Shown here piece by piece: positions 14,414 through 22,703 of a stretch of 23,047 bases of DNA. Where the stretch lies: the NCBI GenBank assembly GCA_039932095.1, contig JBDTQR010000057.1, forward strand, positions 1 through 23,047. Reading direction: 5' to 3'. Each line of letters begins with the position of its first letter. Position 1 is the stretch's first letter. Source of the DNA: Stagnihabitans sp039932095. GTDB taxonomy: Bacteria; Pseudomonadota; Alphaproteobacteria; Rhodobacterales; Rhodobacteraceae. Under the pieces are notes generated by a model, which saw only the letters and a list, made by a program, of their open reading frames with translations, did not search any database and was not told the DNA's origin. Made by a program: the position numbers and the translations under genes.

Positions 14414-16030
14414 TCACGACACTTTCAACGCGGCCAGATTGGCCCGGATCAGCTTCTTGTCAATCTTGCCGACGCTGGTCTTGGGGATGCTTTCGACTGT
14501 CAACACCCGCTCCGGTGCCGCCCATTTCGACAGACGACCCGCCTCGATTGCCGCAGTCACGGCCGCATGGGCCGCCAATTCAACCTCGGCCCCCGGTTTG
14601 GCAACGACAAGGATGACCGGCCGCTCGCCCCAACGGCTGTCAGGCATTCCGACCACAGCAACCTCGACCACGCCGGGCACCAGTGACACGATGGTTTCCA
14701 GTTCCAGCGAGGAAATCCATTCGCCGCCCGACTTGATCACATCCTTCAGCCGGTCAGTGATGTGCAGGGTGCCGTTCGGCTCGCGGTAGCCGACATCGCC
14801 GGTGTGCAGCCAGCCGCCGGCCCACAAGGCCTCGGTTCCGGCGGGGTTGTTCAGGTAGCTTTGCGATAGCCACGGCGCCCGGGTCACCACCTCGCCGGTC
14901 GATTTGCCATCCTGCGGTACATCGCGCATTTCGGGATCGACCAAGCGCAACTGCACCAACGGCGCGGGTCTGCCGGTGGCGATGCGGGTGGCGACCATAT
15001 CGCCGGTCGCGGCCTGCGTTGCCTGCATATCGGCAAGCGTCAGGATCGGGCAGGTTTCGGACATGCCATAGCCGGCATGGACATCAATCCCCCGCGCCAC
15101 TGCCGCCCGGGCGAGGCCCTCGGGGAAAGCCGCACCGCCGATGATCACCTTCCACTGGCCAAGGTCGACCTCCGCCGATCCGGGGGCGGCAAGGACCATT
15201 GACAGGATTGTCGGTACGCAATGCGAGAAGGTGACCTTGTGCCTGGCGATCAGGTCGAGAATCCGCGCCGGTTCATAGCGGCCCGGATAGACCTGTCGCA
15301 TGCCAAGCATGATGGCAACATAGGGAAAGCCCCAGCCGTGGACGTGAAACAGCGGGGTCAGCGGCATATAGACATCGTCAGCCTTGATGCCGCCGCGCCC
15401 CGGCACGGGCGCAAAGCAGGCTGTTACGCCCAAAGTATGCAGCACCAGTTGGCGGTGGGTGTAGACGACGCCCTTGGGGTCGCCGGTGGTGCCGGTGGTA
15501 TAGAAGAGAGTGGCCCGCGTGGTCTCTGCCAGTTCGGGGAAGACAAACCCGGCGTCGCCCTCAGCCAGCAGCGCCTCATACTCGCCCGCAAAGCCTTCGG
15601 GCAGGTCGCAGGGCTTGTCGGCGAGCAGGATCAGCGTCACCGGTCGGATGATGCGCGGCAGAAGCGGCAACAGCAGCGGCAAGAAATCCTGATGCACCAG
15701 AATGGCGTCATCTTCGGCGTGGTTGATCGTGTAAAGGATCTGATCGGGCGACAGCCGGACATTGACGGTGTGCAGGGTCGCGCCCAGCATCGGCACCGCA
15801 AAGAAGCTTTCCAGATAGCGGTGGCTGTCATAATCCATCACCGCCACCACCGAGCCTTGCCCCAGACCCTGATCCGCCAGGGCCGACGCTGCACGGGCGA
15901 CCCGCTGGCCAAAATCGGCAAACGTCATCTCGAACAGGTCGGAATAGGTGATGCGCTGATCGGGTGCTGCGGCCAGACCTGTGTTTAAAAGCTGGCCGAT
16001 CACCAGTTGATAGTCGAATGCCGGTCCCAT
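14414..16030 (-). CDS. Acyl-CoA ligase, DmdB-like (methylmercaptopropionyl-CoA ligase family)
   Basis: An AMP-forming ligase of 538 residues that activates a short- or medium-chain acid to its CoA thioester through an acyl-adenylate. Motifs in order are the P-loop YTTGTTGDPKGVVYTH (about 177-192), HVHGWGFPY with H231 and W233, GYGMSET, WLHTGDVGYRE, the hinge KDVIKSGGEWISSLELE and the C-terminal SVGKIDKK with catalytic K522. Length and the HVHGWG and SVGK positions agree closely with what I recall for marine DmdB, which makes 3-methylmercaptopropionyl-CoA. General fatty-acid ligases of this clade look similar, so the substrate is not proven. ATG 16030 has GGAGG five bases ahead. The stop overlaps an alternative GTG of the AcuI-like gene. 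Confidence 0.88.
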   Translation of the reverse strand: MGPAFDYQLVIGQLLNTGLAAAPDQRITYSDLFEMTFADFGQRVARAASALADQGLGQGSVVAVMDYDSHRYLESFFAVPMLGATLHTVNVRLSPDQILYTINHAEDDAILVHQDFLPLLLPLLPRIIRPVTLILLADKPCDLPEGFAGEYEALLAEGDAGFVFPELAETTRATLFYTTGTTGDPKGVVYTHRQLVLHTLGVTACFAPVPGRGGIKADDVYMPLTPLFHVHGWGFPYVAIMLGMRQVYPGRYEPARILDLIARHKVTFSHCVPTILSMVLAAPGSAEVDLGQWKVIIGGAAFPEGLARAAVARGIDVHAGYGMSETCPILTLADMQATQAATGDMVATRIATGRPAPLVQLRLVDPEMRDVPQDGKSTGEVVTRAPWLSQSYLNNPAGTEALWAGGWLHTGDVGYREPNGTLHITDRLKDVIKSGGEWISSLELETIVSLVPGVVEVAVVGMPDSRWGERPVILVVAKPGAEVELAAHAAVTAAIEAGRLSKWAAPERVLTVESIPKTSVGKIDKKLIRANLAALKVS

Positions 16031-16162
16031 GCGCGCCTCCCTGCAACCCCTTGGAAGGGTACAGTAGCAGTGTCGCGCTCAATCTCAACCAGCGTCGTCC
16101 GGTCGGTGGTATTGCGGCCAAAGACGGATCATGGGTCGGAAATGGCGAAGTCCCGCACCGCG

Positions 16163-17044
16163 CTACAGCCCCAGCCGGTAAAAGCCGTTGGCATTTTCGC
16201 GGTAGATTTTCCTTGTTTCGTTGCGGCTTAACCCCAGATCGGCAAATGCCCTGTCCAGCACGCCAACCCATTGGGACATGGTCGTGGCCTGGAGGCAGAT
16301 CGGATAATCGCCGCCGAAAATCACCCTGTCGGGGCCGAATTCCTCCAGTGTGGCGGCGATATAGGGGCGCAGGTCGGCTTCGGTCCACGCCGCCCTGTCG
16401 GCCTCGACCGGCAGGTCGGACAGCTTGATCCACAGGTTCGGATGGCGTGCCAGCACCCGCATATCGTCGCGGTATTGGTCAAGTGCGCCCGCCCGGATGC
16501 CCGGTTTGCCACAATGGTCAAGGATCAACTGCACGCCTGGGACGCGGGGGACCAACTCTCGCACGATATCCATCTGGCTGTAGTTGACGTTGATCTCGAA
16601 ATGCCAGCCGAAATCCTGCAACAGGTTTACGCCGGCGACAAATTCATCACTCAACGCAAGATTGCGAGGATTTGTGTCAAATTCGACGATGCGGCGGATG
16701 CCTTTCACAAGCGGGTGATGGGCGTGGATCTCGGTCAGAAGCGGCCTGACGGCGTCGCCCCATTCCAGCGGCGCCATCGGCACGATGCCCCGCAACCGCC
16801 GGTCGCGCAGTACCTCATCTTCGACAAAGGCGATCTCTTCCAGATACTGCCCGCCGTCAGGCCAGAAATCGGCATAGCATTCCAGAAACACCATCGCCTC
16901 GATCTGCAGATCGCCGCAGTCACGCTGATAGTCCTCGACATGATAAGGATGGTTAAACAATGGGTTACCGGCAAAAGCCGAATATTTGAGCCGGGTCTGG
17001 TCCCAGACGTGCAGATGTGTGTCGATGATGGGAAAGTCGGGCAT
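16163..17044 (-). CDS. Amidohydrolase family protein, COG3618 (sugar-lactonase-like)
   Basis: A 293-residue TIM-barrel metal-dependent hydrolase. The start MPDFPIIDTHLHVWD carries D8-x-H10-x-H12, the first metal-binding motif, and later come the conserved LILDHCGKPG and VIFGGDYPICL blocks. COG3618 includes L-fucono-, L-rhamnono- and related lactonases as well as 2-pyrone-4,6-dicarboxylate lactonase, so a sugar lactone is a reasonable but unproven substrate. ATG 17044 (AGGA five bases ahead) is chosen because the family begins right there; the longer frame to 17167 adds 41 residues without homology features. It may be the first gene of the ligase/reductase block, but a gap of 132 bases separates them. 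Confidence 0.85.
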   Translation of the reverse strand: MPDFPIIDTHLHVWDQTRLKYSAFAGNPLFNHPYHVEDYQRDCGDLQIEAMVFLECYADFWPDGGQYLEEIAFVEDEVLRDRRLRGIVPMAPLEWGDAVRPLLTEIHAHHPLVKGIRRIVEFDTNPRNLALSDEFVAGVNLLQDFGWHFEINVNYSQMDIVRELVPRVPGVQLILDHCGKPGIRAGALDQYRDDMRVLARHPNLWIKLSDLPVEADRAAWTEADLRPYIAATLEEFGPDRVIFGGDYPICLQATTMSQWVGVLDRAFADLGLSRNETRKIYRENANGFYRLGL

Positions 17045-17102
17045 GGTGTCCTCAGCCGCAAAAGCTCTGCCTGCCATAGCACACCCGGCGGCGCATTGGA
17101 AA

Positions 17103-17117
17103 ACGTCGTTGCGACGT
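17103..17117. promoter_or_regulatory. Perfect inverted repeat ACGTCG-TTG-CGACGT
   Basis: Two complementary 6-base arms around a 3-base centre lie in the 255-bp divergent gap, 59 bases upstream of the amidohydrolase start and about 180 bases before the response-regulator gene. The position fits an operator for the minus-strand block. No matching regulator is identified in the window. Confidence 0.35.
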
Positions 17118-17299
17118 GGCAGTTTTGGCCGTCTGGCGCGGTGAAGGGGCCATTTCCCCAACGTCACAAGTATATTCCAAGAAATCCCCTAAAAATGAAC
17201 GCATCTTTGCCACAATGCCGGGTGCTACTCAACTTTAAGATTAATTCAGTCCGGCATGGAATTTGTGGCCGCCGGAGAACCAGTTAGAGGGTTAAGACA

Positions 17300-18256
17300 A
17301 TGCGTTTCCTGGCCGTCGATGACGAACCGCTGTTCTTGCAGTTGCTAGAAACGAGGATGCAGGGACTTGGCTACCCGGATCTGACCAAGGTCAAGTCGGG
17401 TGCCGAGGCTTTGACGCTGCTCGGGGTTGATCGTGGCTTTGATTGTCTGCTTCTGGATATCCGGATGCCGGAAATGGACGGGATCACCCTGTGCCGCAAG
17501 ATCCGCGCGCTGGACGGCTATGGCGCGACCCCGATCGTGATGGTCACCTCGATGTCGGACCGGTCCTATATTGACGATGCCTTTGCGGCCGGGGCAACCG
17601 ATTACATTACCAAACCCTTGGAGCGGATCGAGATCAAGGCCCGTCTTGGCATGATCGCACAATGGGATGCCCAGACGAAGATGCTGAAGGCGTCGCAGAT
17701 GCAGTCGCCGCTGTCATCGTATGAGATCGAACCGAACTACAACTTCGAAGACCCGATCACCCTGCCCAATGTCGATCGGCTGATCAGCTATATGGCGATG
17801 GAGAACTATCTGCTGACGCTTGGTCTGAAGACCACAACCACCTTGCGGGCGTTTGCTGTCCACATTGAAAACGCCCGCAGTTTTTATGCGCATCCCAAGC
17901 GCGCTGCCTTTGTCGACATGATCGGTGATGTGGCGACGGTTGTCCTGGAAAGCCTGAAGGCTGACAACGTGGTGTTTTCCTATGCCGGCGGCGGGACATT
18001 CGTCTGCATCGTCCGCGGCGAGATGCAGGAGGATATCGAGGATGTCGAGGTTGCGACCAATCTTTACATGACCGGCTTTGAAGAGTTCTACGCCGATGAA
18101 AATCTGCCGAACCCGATCATCCATTTTGGATCGGTGGTGAAAATCTCCGGCTTCTCGTTATCACGCCCGACCAGACTGCCCGAACTGGCAATTGCGGCCG
18201 TCGAAAACGCAGTCTTCAAAAGCAGCCGTCCGCGTGGCAAACTGCAGGTCATTTGA
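17300..18256 (+). CDS. Response regulator: receiver plus degenerate GGDEF-like domain
   Basis: A 318-residue two-domain regulator. Residues 1-120 are a full receiver: acidic pocket D7/D8, phosphoacceptor D53 in LLLDIRMPEMDG, T/S switch in VTSM, and K105 in ITKPLE. Residues from about 148 resemble a diguanylate cyclase: DPITLPNVDRL (from D151) mirrors the DxLTGLPNR start of GGDEF domains, and YAGGGTFVCIV mirrors YGGDEFxVL. The signature reads G230-G-G-T-F234 instead of GGDEF, so the metal-binding D and E are missing and cyclase activity is not expected. It may bind a nucleotide or a partner. AGAGGG (17286-17291) precedes ATG 17300. The Hpt gene follows after two bases, so the pair is co-transcribed. 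Confidence 0.85.
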   Translation: MRFLAVDDEPLFLQLLETRMQGLGYPDLTKVKSGAEALTLLGVDRGFDCLLLDIRMPEMDGITLCRKIRALDGYGATPIVMVTSMSDRSYIDDAFAAGATDYITKPLERIEIKARLGMIAQWDAQTKMLKASQMQSPLSSYEIEPNYNFEDPITLPNVDRLISYMAMENYLLTLGLKTTTTLRAFAVHIENARSFYAHPKRAAFVDMIGDVATVVLESLKADNVVFSYAGGGTFVCIVRGEMQEDIEDVEVATNLYMTGFEEFYADENLPNPIIHFGSVVKISGFSLSRPTRLPELAIAAVENAVFKSSRPRGKLQVI

Positions 18257-18258
18257 TC

Positions 18259-18630
18259 ATGGACACCGATTTTCGGCGTCAGGCGCAGCAGGACATGGCC
18301 AAGCAACTGGACGCATCGCTGCTGCCGATCCGGCAGGCCTTTCTCAGCACCCTCATTCAGCGGGTCATCCGGTTCGAGGCGCTGAAGCAGGATCTTGAGG
18401 CGGGGCAGGATATGGCGACCGCGTTGTCCGGTGTCGCCAATCTGGCGCACAAGATGGCCGGGGTGGCTGAAACACTCGGCTTTGGCGAAATCGGCATCTT
18501 CGCCGCCGAGGTGGACCGGGCGATCACCGGCGGGCGCATTGCCGGGCAAGGTGATACCGACATCTGGCACGGGATCGAAGACACGCTGGAACAACTGCTC
18601 GACGCGATGGAAGCCCAACTCGACGATTAG
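18259..18630 (+). CDS. Hpt-domain histidine phosphotransfer protein
   Basis: A small cytoplasmic, all-helical protein (123 residues) that shuttles phosphate between receiver domains. The motif LAHKMAGVAETLGFGEIG, with H64 as phosphate carrier, matches the HxLxGxxxxLG pattern of Hpt domains, and flanking stretches are amphipathic. ATG 18259 lies two bases after the stop of the upstream response regulator. The frame also has a TTG at 18253, less likely. The hybrid kinase that would load it is convergent, ending 96 bases downstream. Together with D53 of the upstream regulator and D68 of the regulator at 22105, it can form a multistep relay. The 96-bp gap between the convergent ends contains no clear terminator. 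Confidence 0.9.
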   Translation: MDTDFRRQAQQDMAKQLDASLLPIRQAFLSTLIQRVIRFEALKQDLEAGQDMATALSGVANLAHKMAGVAETLGFGEIGIFAAEVDRAITGGRIAGQGDTDIWHGIEDTLEQLLDAMEAQLDD

Positions 18631-18726
18631 GTCGGCGTGGGCGCTTGTGCGCTGCGCTGCGGGTTTTGCCCAAGTCATGGGGCGATCTCATTCAGAATAA
18701 ACGAAAATCACCTTGCGAGCCGGATG

Positions 18727-21700
18727 TCAGGTCTGGCCCAGCAGTGACCTTATCGCATGGGCAAGCTGCTTGGAGGACACCGGTTTGGCAACCGTGGTGT
18801 CAAACCCGACCTCGATATAGTCGCTGATCTGATAGGGCATCACGTTTGCCGTCACCGCAATGATCGGGGTCGCCGGCAGTCCGGATTTCTGTTCCTCGGC
18901 GCGGATTTTCTGGATGGCGGTCTTGCCGTCCATGACTGGCATCGCGATGTCCAACAGCACGGCCGAGAATTTGCTGCCCTGCCACGCCGTCAGCGCCTCA
19001 AGCCCGTCCTTGGTGGCGACGCTGGTGGCACCCAATTGTTGCAGCATGTGTTCCAGCACGACACGGTTGGTCGGATTGTCGTCCGCGATCAGAATGTGCA
19101 GCCCAGCCAGTGGAGCGTCTCCCGTGGCCACCGGGTCGCGGGGCTTCACCCGGTCGTCAGAGCTTTCCAAGGGCAGCGTCACCGCCATTCTGGTTCCGAC
19201 ACCCAGTTCAGAGGTGACGCTGATCTGGCCCTTCATCATCTCGACCAGCGTGCGGGTGATCGCCATGCCCAGCCCGGTGCCGCCGTATCGGCGGGTGATC
19301 GAGGAATCCGCCTGAACGAATTCATCGTGGATATGGGCAATCTGCTGATCCGTCATGCCAATGCCGGTGTCATTGACCTCGATCACCAATGGGCGTCCCG
19401 ATTTGCCGGTCAACCGCACCATCACCTCGCCCGTTTCGGTGAATTTGATGGCATTGCTGATCAGATTGTTCAGGATCTGCCGCAGGCGGTGCGGGTCGCC
19501 GATCCGGGAATGTTCGGCGCTGATGCCGACAGTAACCTCAAAATGCAGACCCTTTTCCTCGGCCTGCAACTTGTGCAATTCCTCGATCTGGGCTGCCAGC
19601 TCCGCCGGATCAAACGGGACCTGTTCCAGTTCCAGCTTGCCCGCCTCGATCTTCGACATGTCCAGAATGTCGTTCAGAATGCTCAACAGCGACTCACCCG
19701 AATTACGGATGGTCGCGATCATCCGCTTGTGGTTTGGGTCGACCAGCGACAGTTCCAGCACCTCTGCCATGCCCAGAACCCCGTTCAGGGGGGTGCGGAT
19801 TTCATGGCTCATGTTGGCGAGGAACATGGACTTCGACTGGTTCGCCACTTCGGCCCTGAATTTCGCCAGATAATATTGCGTCACGTCAGAGCCGACGCCG
19901 CGGTAGCCGTTGAACGTGCCATGTTCATCAAACACCGGCGCGCCGCTGAAGCGCAGCCAGCGGGTTTCACCCTTGGTTTCGGAGGTCATCATGAACACGA
20001 AGTCACGGAACGGCTGATGTCGGTCAAGGGTGGCAAACAGCGCCGCCCAGTCGGCACTGTCGCGTTCATGCGGGCAATGTTCCAGCCAGTCCTGCCAGCG
20101 GCGGCCGAGCAGATGCCCCCGCTCTCCTGTCGCATCGCCCAAAAACAGCAGATGCGAAAAGAACTGAAACTTCAGGTCGCGGTCTTGATCCCAGAACCAG
20201 TCATCACTGACCGCCGCAATGTCGGTCAGCCGCTTTTCGGCGCGGTTCTTGTCGGCGAAGGCCAATTCCAGGGCGGTCTTGGCGGAACGCAACGCCTCTT
20301 CCCGCGCCTTTTGCTCGCTGATCTCGATCTGGATGCCGACAATGAAGGCAGCCTTGCCGTCGCGGGTGCGTGACAAGACCTTGGCGCGGTCGATCATCCA
20401 GATCCAACCGCCGTTCTTGTGCAGCATCCTGTATTCGGCCACCAGCGAGTCGGCCTTGCCCGACAGGCACAGCGCCATCTTGGCCTCGACTTCGGCGATG
20501 TCGTCGGGATGCACCAGATTGCGCCAGCGGTCATAGGTGATGGGCGCGACCTCTTCGGCGGTATAGCCCAGCATTTCGGCCCATTGCTGATTGCCCCGCT
20601 GTTCATCGGTGACAACGTCCCAATCCCAGGTGCCGATCCGCGCCCCTTCGACCAGATGCGACAGCCGCTCTTGCGTCAGTTTCAGATCGGTGATTTCGAG
20701 ATGCATCCCGGACATCACCGCCGGTCGGCCGTCGGCATCATAGGAGGTGACCCGGCCACGCGACAGTACCCAGATCCGATGACCATTCTTGTGGTACATC
20801 TGAAACTCGTGCTCGAATATGTCGGATGAGTTTTCGAGGATCGTGCCCCGGCGCAATTCCATTTCCTGGGCGTATTCCGGGGTGACCAGAAGCTTGAAGG
20901 CGTCAATCGTCATCGGGGTCAGCTCGTCGCGGTCATAGCCCAGCATGTTCGCCCAACGCTGGTTGATGCGGTTTTCGCCGGTTGCGACGGTCCATTCCCA
21001 GGTGCCGACGCCCGAGCCGTCGATGGCGGCCAGCAACCGCTTCTTGCGCAGGACGATTTCAGTTATATCGTTGCAGCTGATCAGATGCGTGCCGTTGGCC
21101 AACTGCTTGATGTCAGTGTTCAGGACGCGCCCATCGGAAAGCTCGATCCGGCTATCGACGGTGTGCGGATCGGATTCGAGCAGTTCAAGATAGGACGGAT
21201 CGAATTCTTCCAAGGTGCGCTGGATCAGCGTGTCAATCAGGGTGCGCATGGTGTCAAAACGCGCCAGACCGTCGTCATAGTCGTGAAAGAACCGCCGAAA
21301 CGTGGCGTTGCTGTAGCTGAGGTCACCCGAAGCGGCATAAATTGCAATGCCCTGATCCAGCGCCTCGGTTGCCGCCAGAATGTTGGTGGTCAGGGCATTG
21401 GTCTGCACCCGGGCCAAGAAAGCGGTCAATCCGGTCAGGACCCGTCGGATCTGTGGCATCAGGTCCGGATCCGGCCGCTCTGCGCTGTCGCCACGGTCCA
21501 GGATCAGCACCAGCGGATTGTCGCCGTCTGCGGCGATTGCCAGACTGGCCCCCGCCGCCGCCGTACCCGACTTTGCCGCCATCAGCACCAGATCGCCATG
21601 GGATTGCCGCGAAACCGCGTCGCCCAAGGCCGCAGGCCATTGACGCAGCAGTGTCGGCGTGTTGTCCGCGTCGATCCGGAACAGGCAGACTGGCCCGCCA

Positions 21701-21864
21701 AGCCTGTCGCTCAACAGTTTCACGATCGCGGTAACGGTGTCGGCGGCGCTGGTGTCGGACGCCGAAGCCAGAAGGATCAGGGCTTGCATGACCAGATCCG
21801 TATGCGGCAGAGCCATGTTCATTGCGCTGTGGCGATCCTGGGGTTTGGCAGAACGATGCGTCAT
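18727..21864 (-). CDS. Soluble hybrid histidine kinase with GAF-like, multiple PAS and receiver domains
   Basis: A 1045-residue sensor without transmembrane segments, so it senses in the cytoplasm. In order: an N-terminal GAF-like region (about 25-155), PAS-like modules near 165-270, 278-397, 405-520 and 548-663, of which the second and third share the GTWEW/GTWDW...MLGY...HKNG pattern, then HisKA with H687 in NMSHEIRTPLNG. The ATPase domain (about 790-905) has NLISNAIKF, NDTGIGM and GGTGLGM, followed by a receiver (from about 925) with D972 in AVLLDIAMPVMDG and the KPVSS lysine. All phosphotransfer residues are intact. The start ATG 21864 has only a weak ribosome site; a later ATG (M15) is possible. 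The separate Hpt protein (18259) supplies the step that some hybrid kinases carry as a domain. Confidence 0.94.
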   Translation of the reverse strand: MTHRSAKPQDRHSAMNMALPHTDLVMQALILLASASDTSAADTVTAIVKLLSDRLGGPVCLFRIDADNTPTLLRQWPAALGDAVSRQSHGDLVLMAAKSGTAAAGASLAIAADGDNPLVLILDRGDSAERPDPDLMPQIRRVLTGLTAFLARVQTNALTTNILAATEALDQGIAIYAASGDLSYSNATFRRFFHDYDDGLARFDTMRTLIDTLIQRTLEEFDPSYLELLESDPHTVDSRIELSDGRVLNTDIKQLANGTHLISCNDITEIVLRKKRLLAAIDGSGVGTWEWTVATGENRINQRWANMLGYDRDELTPMTIDAFKLLVTPEYAQEMELRRGTILENSSDIFEHEFQMYHKNGHRIWVLSRGRVTSYDADGRPAVMSGMHLEITDLKLTQERLSHLVEGARIGTWDWDVVTDEQRGNQQWAEMLGYTAEEVAPITYDRWRNLVHPDDIAEVEAKMALCLSGKADSLVAEYRMLHKNGGWIWMIDRAKVLSRTRDGKAAFIVGIQIEISEQKAREEALRSAKTALELAFADKNRAEKRLTDIAAVSDDWFWDQDRDLKFQFFSHLLFLGDATGERGHLLGRRWQDWLEHCPHERDSADWAALFATLDRHQPFRDFVFMMTSETKGETRWLRFSGAPVFDEHGTFNGYRGVGSDVTQYYLAKFRAEVANQSKSMFLANMSHEIRTPLNGVLGMAEVLELSLVDPNHKRMIATIRNSGESLLSILNDILDMSKIEAGKLELEQVPFDPAELAAQIEELHKLQAEEKGLHFEVTVGISAEHSRIGDPHRLRQILNNLISNAIKFTETGEVMVRLTGKSGRPLVIEVNDTGIGMTDQQIAHIHDEFVQADSSITRRYGGTGLGMAITRTLVEMMKGQISVTSELGVGTRMAVTLPLESSDDRVKPRDPVATGDAPLAGLHILIADDNPTNRVVLEHMLQQLGATSVATKDGLEALTAWQGSKFSAVLLDIAMPVMDGKTAIQKIRAEEQKSGLPATPIIAVTANVMPYQISDYIEVGFDTTVAKPVSSKQLAHAIRSLLGQT

Positions 21865-22104
21865 CCTCTGGTTTCCCGCCGAAGTGGTCGGCCAAGCAGT
21901 GATTTCATGGCCGGTAAGTAAACTTGATCCGCCCGGCAGCTAACCTCGCGCAGGCCGGTCAGGTTGTTGCCCAACGGCTACTTGATAACGCTCAGGTTGT
22001 CCTGACTATTATCGCAATGCTGGATGAAAATGCCAATGACCTGCGGAAATGCCGCACATTTGGCTGCAGGAACCAGTTGCAGCCAGACCGGCGCCGGGTT
22101 GCCG
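21865..22104. other. Gap between kinase and regulator genes holding three hairpins
   Basis: No gene is recognised here; plus-strand frames of about 64 residues have no family features. Three symmetric structures line up. At 22061-22085, arms TGGCTGCA and TGCAGCCA (8 bp) enclose a 9-base loop. At 22042-22056, arms TGCGG and CCGCA enclose 5 bases. At 21984-22013, arms GATAA/TTATC and TCAGG/CCTGA are nested with a 3x3 internal loop and a TTGT tetraloop. The first lies 20 bases past the regulator stop and may terminate or stabilise its message. Confidence 0.5.
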
Positions 22105-22515
22105 TCAATCGATCTTGAGGGCTCGCTTGATGGCCCGGACGAAGTCATCCTTGTGCAGGGGTTTGGGCAGCGAGGACGTGCGATGCAGGGCGTCGGTCGA
22201 GGCTACCGACGTATCGGCGCTTAGCCGGATGACAGGGGTGTTGCCGTTGACCGTGCCACTGGCACGCAAATGCCGGATGACCCGGTCGCCAGTGATGAAG
22301 GGCATGTTCTGATCAAAGATCATCAGGTCGAATGCCGTCGTCGTCGCCGCCTCAAGCGCGGCGCGGCCGTCCTCGACCGTCGTTACATCAAGGAAAGGCA
22401 GATCGTCCAGAAAGGCCGCAATGACCATCCGGTTGATCTCATCATCTTCGGCCACCAGAATCCGAAGGGACTTGGGCGACGCTGGTCCAGACAGTCCGTT
22501 CAGATTCTTGTTCAA
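22105..22515 (-). CDS. Single-domain response regulator (CheY-like), TTG start
   Basis: A 136-residue receiver with no output domain. Residues are E23-D24-D25 (acidic pocket), phosphoacceptor D68 in DLMIFDQNMP, S99 in the switch position and K118 in LPKPL. Such stand-alone receivers act as phosphate carriers or sinks, or bind a target directly. The first codon is TTG at 22515, with GAGG five bases ahead; no ATG exists before the fold begins. It is on the same strand as, and upstream of, the hybrid kinase, separated by 240 bp with three hairpins. Its closest functional partners here are the kinase and Hpt protein. Confidence 0.88.
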   Translation of the reverse strand: MNKNLNGLSGPASPKSLRILVAEDDEINRMVIAAFLDDLPFLDVTTVEDGRAALEAATTTAFDLMIFDQNMPFITGDRVIRHLRASGTVNGNTPVIRLSADTSVASTDALHRTSSLPKPLHKDDFVRAIKRALKID

Positions 22516-22703
22516 ATTTGCCTCGATTGGAACAGGTGCCGGCCCGGTTCACACTTCACCGCAAGTCTGGAGCAAAGCCCGGTCATAGAGAGAGCATATT
22601 GCGCTAAGCGGGTCAACTTGCTTAAAAGATAGGGTCCGGTGAAGGTCATGCCCCTGCGGTCCTCCGCCCAGTCGGTCTGGCCACCCCCCGCGCCAAGTCT
22701 GAC
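22516..22703. other. Intergenic region upstream of the single-domain regulator
   Basis: These 188 bases separate the BKACE gene end from the regulator and presumably hold the regulator promoter on the minus strand. A TTGACC box is present on the minus strand, but no well-spaced -10 follows. A small GCGG/CCGC hairpin lies near 22656-22667, without a T-run. Nothing firmer can be called. Confidence 0.5.

Noticed and set aside
18757..20373. 538-codon plus-strand frame opposite the hybrid kinase
   Set aside because: It is antisense to the HisKA, ATPase and receiver domains, with no domain of its own.
21924..22118. 64-codon plus-strand frame between the regulator and kinase genes
   Set aside because: No ribosome site or family resemblance. 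The sequence is better explained by the hairpins in this gap.
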